Positions 7,236 to 10,366 of a DNA stretch of 10,366 nt are shown here, piece by piece. Origin of the DNA: an uncultured Lachnospiraceae bacterium (lineage in GTDB: Bacteria; Bacillota_A; Clostridia; Lachnospirales; Lachnospiraceae). The DNA lies in assembly GCA_902767195.1 (NCBI GenBank), contig CACXGS010000422.1:1-10366 (forward strand), in the 5' to 3' direction. The notes beneath the pieces were generated by a model, which saw nothing but the letters and a program-made list of their open reading frames with translations, made no database searches and had not been told where the DNA came from. Within the stretch, counting starts at the first letter, position 1, and the number at the start of each line of letters is the position of its first letter. Made by a program: the position numbers and the translations under genes.

Positions 7236-7241
7236 CCTCCT
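7236..7241 (-). promoter_or_regulatory. Ribosome binding site that fixes the start of the DivIVA-like gene
   Basis: A perfect AGGAGG on the minus strand, 7 bases before the ATG at 7228. It lies within the reading frame that would be translated from the upstream ATG at 7264, which argues that the downstream ATG is the true start. That start also puts the DivIVA-type motif at the distance from the N-terminus usual for the family (about residue 20). Confidence 0.8.
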
Positions 7242-7275
7242 GAGTCCTCAGACCATGTCTTCATTTCTACTTATC

Positions 7276-7303
7276 ATTATAAACAATCTCGCGAATCTGT
7301 CCA
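7276..7303 (-). promoter_or_regulatory. Sigma-A type promoter for the DivIVA-like gene
   Basis: On the minus strand TGGACA (7303-7298, one mismatch to TTGACA) and a perfect TATAAT (7281-7276) are separated by 16 bases. Transcription would start near 7269, giving a leader of about 40 bases before the ATG at 7228 and including its AGGAGG. The site lies in the 82-base spacer after atpC, so the gene can be expressed apart from the ATP synthase operon. No terminator hairpin is visible in the spacer, so read-through from atpC is also likely. Confidence 0.65.
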
Positions 7304-7310
7304 TCTATTT

Positions 7311-7712
7311 TTATTTGCTGATACTTAGTCTTAGGAGTGCTCTCTTAAGGGCCAGTTCAGCCTTGAGAAGATCCGTGGCGCCATCCGGATTGCTGATGCG
7401 GCGCTCTGCCCGGACTCGCGCTTCCTCCGCTCTGGCACGATCAATGTCTTCCGGCCATTCCACGGCTTCTGCCAGAATGATTACTCTGTCCCCGGAAACC
7501 TCCACAAAGCCGGAGTGGAGAGCAGCCGTTTTTTCTCCTTCCGGTGAGGTAATCACCAATAGTCCGGGAGCAATAATCTGTGTCATGGGAATGTGTCCGG
7601 CATAGACACCTACCTGACCTTCTGTGGTATTGTATTCTACCATGGACACCTGGCCGGAGTAAAATACTTTATCCGGTCGGATCACTTCCAGCATAAATAA
7701 TGTGTCAGCCAT
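7311..7712 (-). CDS. atpC: ATP synthase F1 subunit epsilon
   Basis: A 133-residue protein of the usual length. The N-terminal beta-barrel (residues 1-85) carries the family's GxxGVYAGHIPM pattern (32-43), which docks onto gamma and the c-ring. The C-terminal part (about 88-132) is the two-helix arm that can rise into the F1 head and block ATP hydrolysis. IDRARA at 90-95 matches the I(L)DxxRA motif known from ATP-binding epsilon subunits such as that of thermophilic Bacillus PS3, so ATP sensing is plausible. It is the last gene of the atp operon, 8 bases after atpD. Its Shine-Dalgarno sequence AGGTGA overlaps the atpD stop codon, so the two are probably translationally linked. Confidence 0.97.
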   Translation of the reverse strand: MADTLFMLEVIRPDKVFYSGQVSMVEYNTTEGQVGVYAGHIPMTQIIAPGLLVITSPEGEKTAALHSGFVEVSGDRVIILAEAVEWPEDIDRARAEEARVRAERRISNPDGATDLLKAELALKRALLRLSISK

Positions 7713-7720
7713 GTTATCAC

Positions 7721-9148
<1,428 letters not shown>

Positions 9149-9161
9149 TCAATAATCCCTC

Positions 9162-9180
9162 ATGCCGGCTTAACCGGCAT
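9162..9180 (-). repeat. Intercistronic hairpin between atpG and atpD
   Basis: ATGCCGG (9162-9168) pairs perfectly with CCGGCAT (9174-9180) around a five-base loop. It begins 7 bases after the atpG stop codon and ends 46 bases before the atpD start. No U-run follows, so it is unlikely to stop transcription fully. A role in message stability or in adjusting the gamma:beta ratio (1:3 in the enzyme) is inference. Confidence 0.6.
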
Positions 9181-9187
9181 CTGCCAG

Positions 9188-10069
9188 TCAGCTCAGGGCC
9201 TCTGCTCCGGATATGATCTCCGTAAGCTCCTGAGTAATTGCTCCCTGTCTTGCCCTGTTATAAGCCAGGGATAGATTGGCGATCATTTCCTCCGCATTGC
9301 TGGTCGCGGAATCCATGGCCTGCATCCTTGCTCCGTTCTCGCTGGCAACGGCTTCAATCAAGGCTCCGTATATCGTGCTGTTCATATATTTGGGAATCAG
9401 CATATTAAGGGCCTCCTCCGCCTCAGGCTCATAGTTCATGGGTGCCTGCGCCTCCGTCTTGCCGTCTTCTTCTCCCTCTTCTGTTTCCGGAACAAAATCC
9501 GTCACTTCCACCGGAAGAAGCTTCAGGAGAGTGGGTACATGGACCACAGTATTCTTAAAAAATGTATAGGCAAGCCAAATCTCTCCGATCTCTCCTGCAT
9601 TGTAAGCCGCGAGCATCTGGTCTCCCAGAGCGGCTGCATCGGAAAACAGCGGCTCATTGATTACATCAGAATCATCCTGGAAAATGGAATATCCCCGGTG
9701 GTTCAATGCTTCAATGCCCTTCTTTCCGACACCGTAGATTCTGACCTGGTCTTTTTCCCATCCCATCTCTTCGATCTTTTTCACAACATTGTTATTATAT
9801 CCGCCGGCCAGACCCCGGTTGGAAGTCACAACAAGAATTCCCTTCTTGTCGGAATTATTGTGAATCAGATAGGGATGCTGAAGGCTGCCTGATTTGGAGA
9901 GAATCGACTGGATGGTGGTGTACACTTTTTCAAAATAAGGCTTTGCCTGTTCCGCTTTGGTCTTTGCTTTCTGGAGTTTAACCGTTGCCACAAGTTTCAT
10001 GGCCTTGGTAATCTGCTGGGTGCTCTCTATACTATCTCTCCGCCGTTTGATATCTCTCATGGAAGCCAT
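9188..10069 (-). CDS. atpG: ATP synthase F1 subunit gamma
   Basis: A complete 293-residue central-stalk subunit. The N-terminal helix MRDIKRRRDSIESTQQITKA (4-23) and the C-terminal helix with the conserved SENGARMQAMDSATSNAEEM stretch (243-262) and YNRARQGAITQELTEI (270-285) form the rotating coiled coil inside the alpha/beta ring. The Rossmann-like middle domain (about 75-190) has VTSNRGLAGGYN (81-92). A short Glu/Gly/Asp-rich loop (195-205) before the C-terminal helix is a minor variable insertion. I chose the ATG at 10069, with GGTGA about 6 bases upstream; a second ATG three codons later is possible but lacks a site. It follows atpA after a 15-base gap. Confidence 0.98.
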   Translation of the reverse strand: MASMRDIKRRRDSIESTQQITKAMKLVATVKLQKAKTKAEQAKPYFEKVYTTIQSILSKSGSLQHPYLIHNNSDKKGILVVTSNRGLAGGYNNNVVKKIEEMGWEKDQVRIYGVGKKGIEALNHRGYSIFQDDSDVINEPLFSDAAALGDQMLAAYNAGEIGEIWLAYTFFKNTVVHVPTLLKLLPVEVTDFVPETEEGEEDGKTEAQAPMNYEPEAEEALNMLIPKYMNSTIYGALIEAVASENGARMQAMDSATSNAEEMIANLSLAYNRARQGAITQELTEIISGAEALS

Positions 10070-10084
10070 ATGTTCTCACCGTCC

Positions 10085-10366
10085 TTAAAATTGCTTTTTG
10101 AACTGTTCTATGGCTTTCTTCATCAGTGCTTCTGTCTCGTCACTGATCTCCTTCGTCCAGCGGATGGATTCGTAAATCTCAGGATATCTGCTGTCGACGT
10201 ATTCGTGGAGTCCTTCCTCAAACTCCAGAACTCTCTCCACCGGCACGTCCAGAAGATAACGTCTGGTCACCGCGTAGATTGTCAGGATCTGTTTCTCAAC
10301 AGGAAGCGGCCTGTACTGAGGCTGTTTCAGGATCTCCCTGACTCGTTCTCCCTGATCCAGACGCTC
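10085..10366 (-). CDS. atpA: ATP synthase F1 subunit alpha, C-terminal 93 residues (cut by window edge)
   Basis: The open frame enters from the right edge and ends at 10085. The visible residues form the C-terminal helical domain of alpha. They begin with LDQGERVREILKQPQY and continue through RPLPVEKQILTIYAVTRRYLLD, matching the conserved end of the family (GxRxxELLKQ.QY.P..VE.QV..IYA). The last residues are a Lys-rich helix ending QFKKQF. The regulatory nucleotide-binding domain lies beyond the window. An internal GTG near 10270 is not a start, because the conserved sequence continues upstream of it. Its neighbours atpG, atpD and atpC follow in the standard order. Confidence 0.96.
   Translation of the reverse strand, partial: ERLDQGERVREILKQPQYRPLPVEKQILTIYAVTRRYLLDVPVERVLEFEEGLHEYVDSRYPEIYESIRWTKEISDETEALMKKAIEQFKKQF

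Noticed and set aside
7229..7264. Longer DivIVA-like protein starting at the ATG of 7264
   Set aside because: AGGAGG at 7241-7236 points to the ATG at 7228. The 12 extra residues (MKTWSEDSGGAV) would be read from the leader and the ribosome binding site itself.
9539..9892. Plus-strand open frame opposite atpG
   Set aside because: It is antisense to a well-conserved gamma subunit with no independent coding evidence. The same holds for the plus-strand frames opposite atpD.

Overview
The window looks like chromosomal DNA of a low-to-mid GC Gram-positive anaerobe, most likely a clostridial bacterium of the Lachnospiraceae type. This is inferred from strong AGGAGG-type ribosome binding sites, protein style and gene content; no rRNA or other phylogenetic marker is present to confirm it. 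Nearly all the DNA is coding. There is no sign of phage, insertion sequences, CRISPR, tRNA or rRNA.

Right part (about 7311-10366, minus strand, read right to left): the 3' end of the F1Fo ATP synthase operon in the standard order atpA (C-terminus only) - atpG - atpD - atpC. These encode the catalytic F1 head and its central stalk. A small perfect hairpin sits between atpG and atpD.

Middle part (about 5993-7303, minus strand): directly after atpC, behind its own good-looking sigma-A type promoter, lies a very acidic coiled-coil protein. It has a DivIVA-like N-terminal motif and a striking array of 11-residue repeats. It is followed by a long hairpin and then a candidate promoter.

Left-middle part (1594-5992, minus strand): a tight three-gene set of a HAD-family phosphatase/phosphomutase, a class I SAM methyltransferase with the HACD/PCCQHEL signature, and an 848-residue membrane-anchored protein. 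The last two overlap by 4 bases. The large protein has a beta-rich, propeller-like middle and a C-terminal region that resembles a C39-type cysteine peptidase but seems to have lost catalytic residues. It is the least understood gene here.

Left end: a TraX-family multi-spanning membrane protein on the plus strand converges on the 848-residue gene with only 21 bases between them. It diverges from a class A penicillin-binding protein (transglycosylase part only) that runs off the left edge. The 127-base divergent spacer carries an inverted repeat that could be an operator.

Overall this is mostly ordinary core-genome DNA. The points most worth a second look are the degenerate C39-like membrane protein coupled to the methyltransferase, and the hendecad-repeat DivIVA-like protein beside the ATP synthase operon. 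I do not see a convincing undescribed defence or mobile system.
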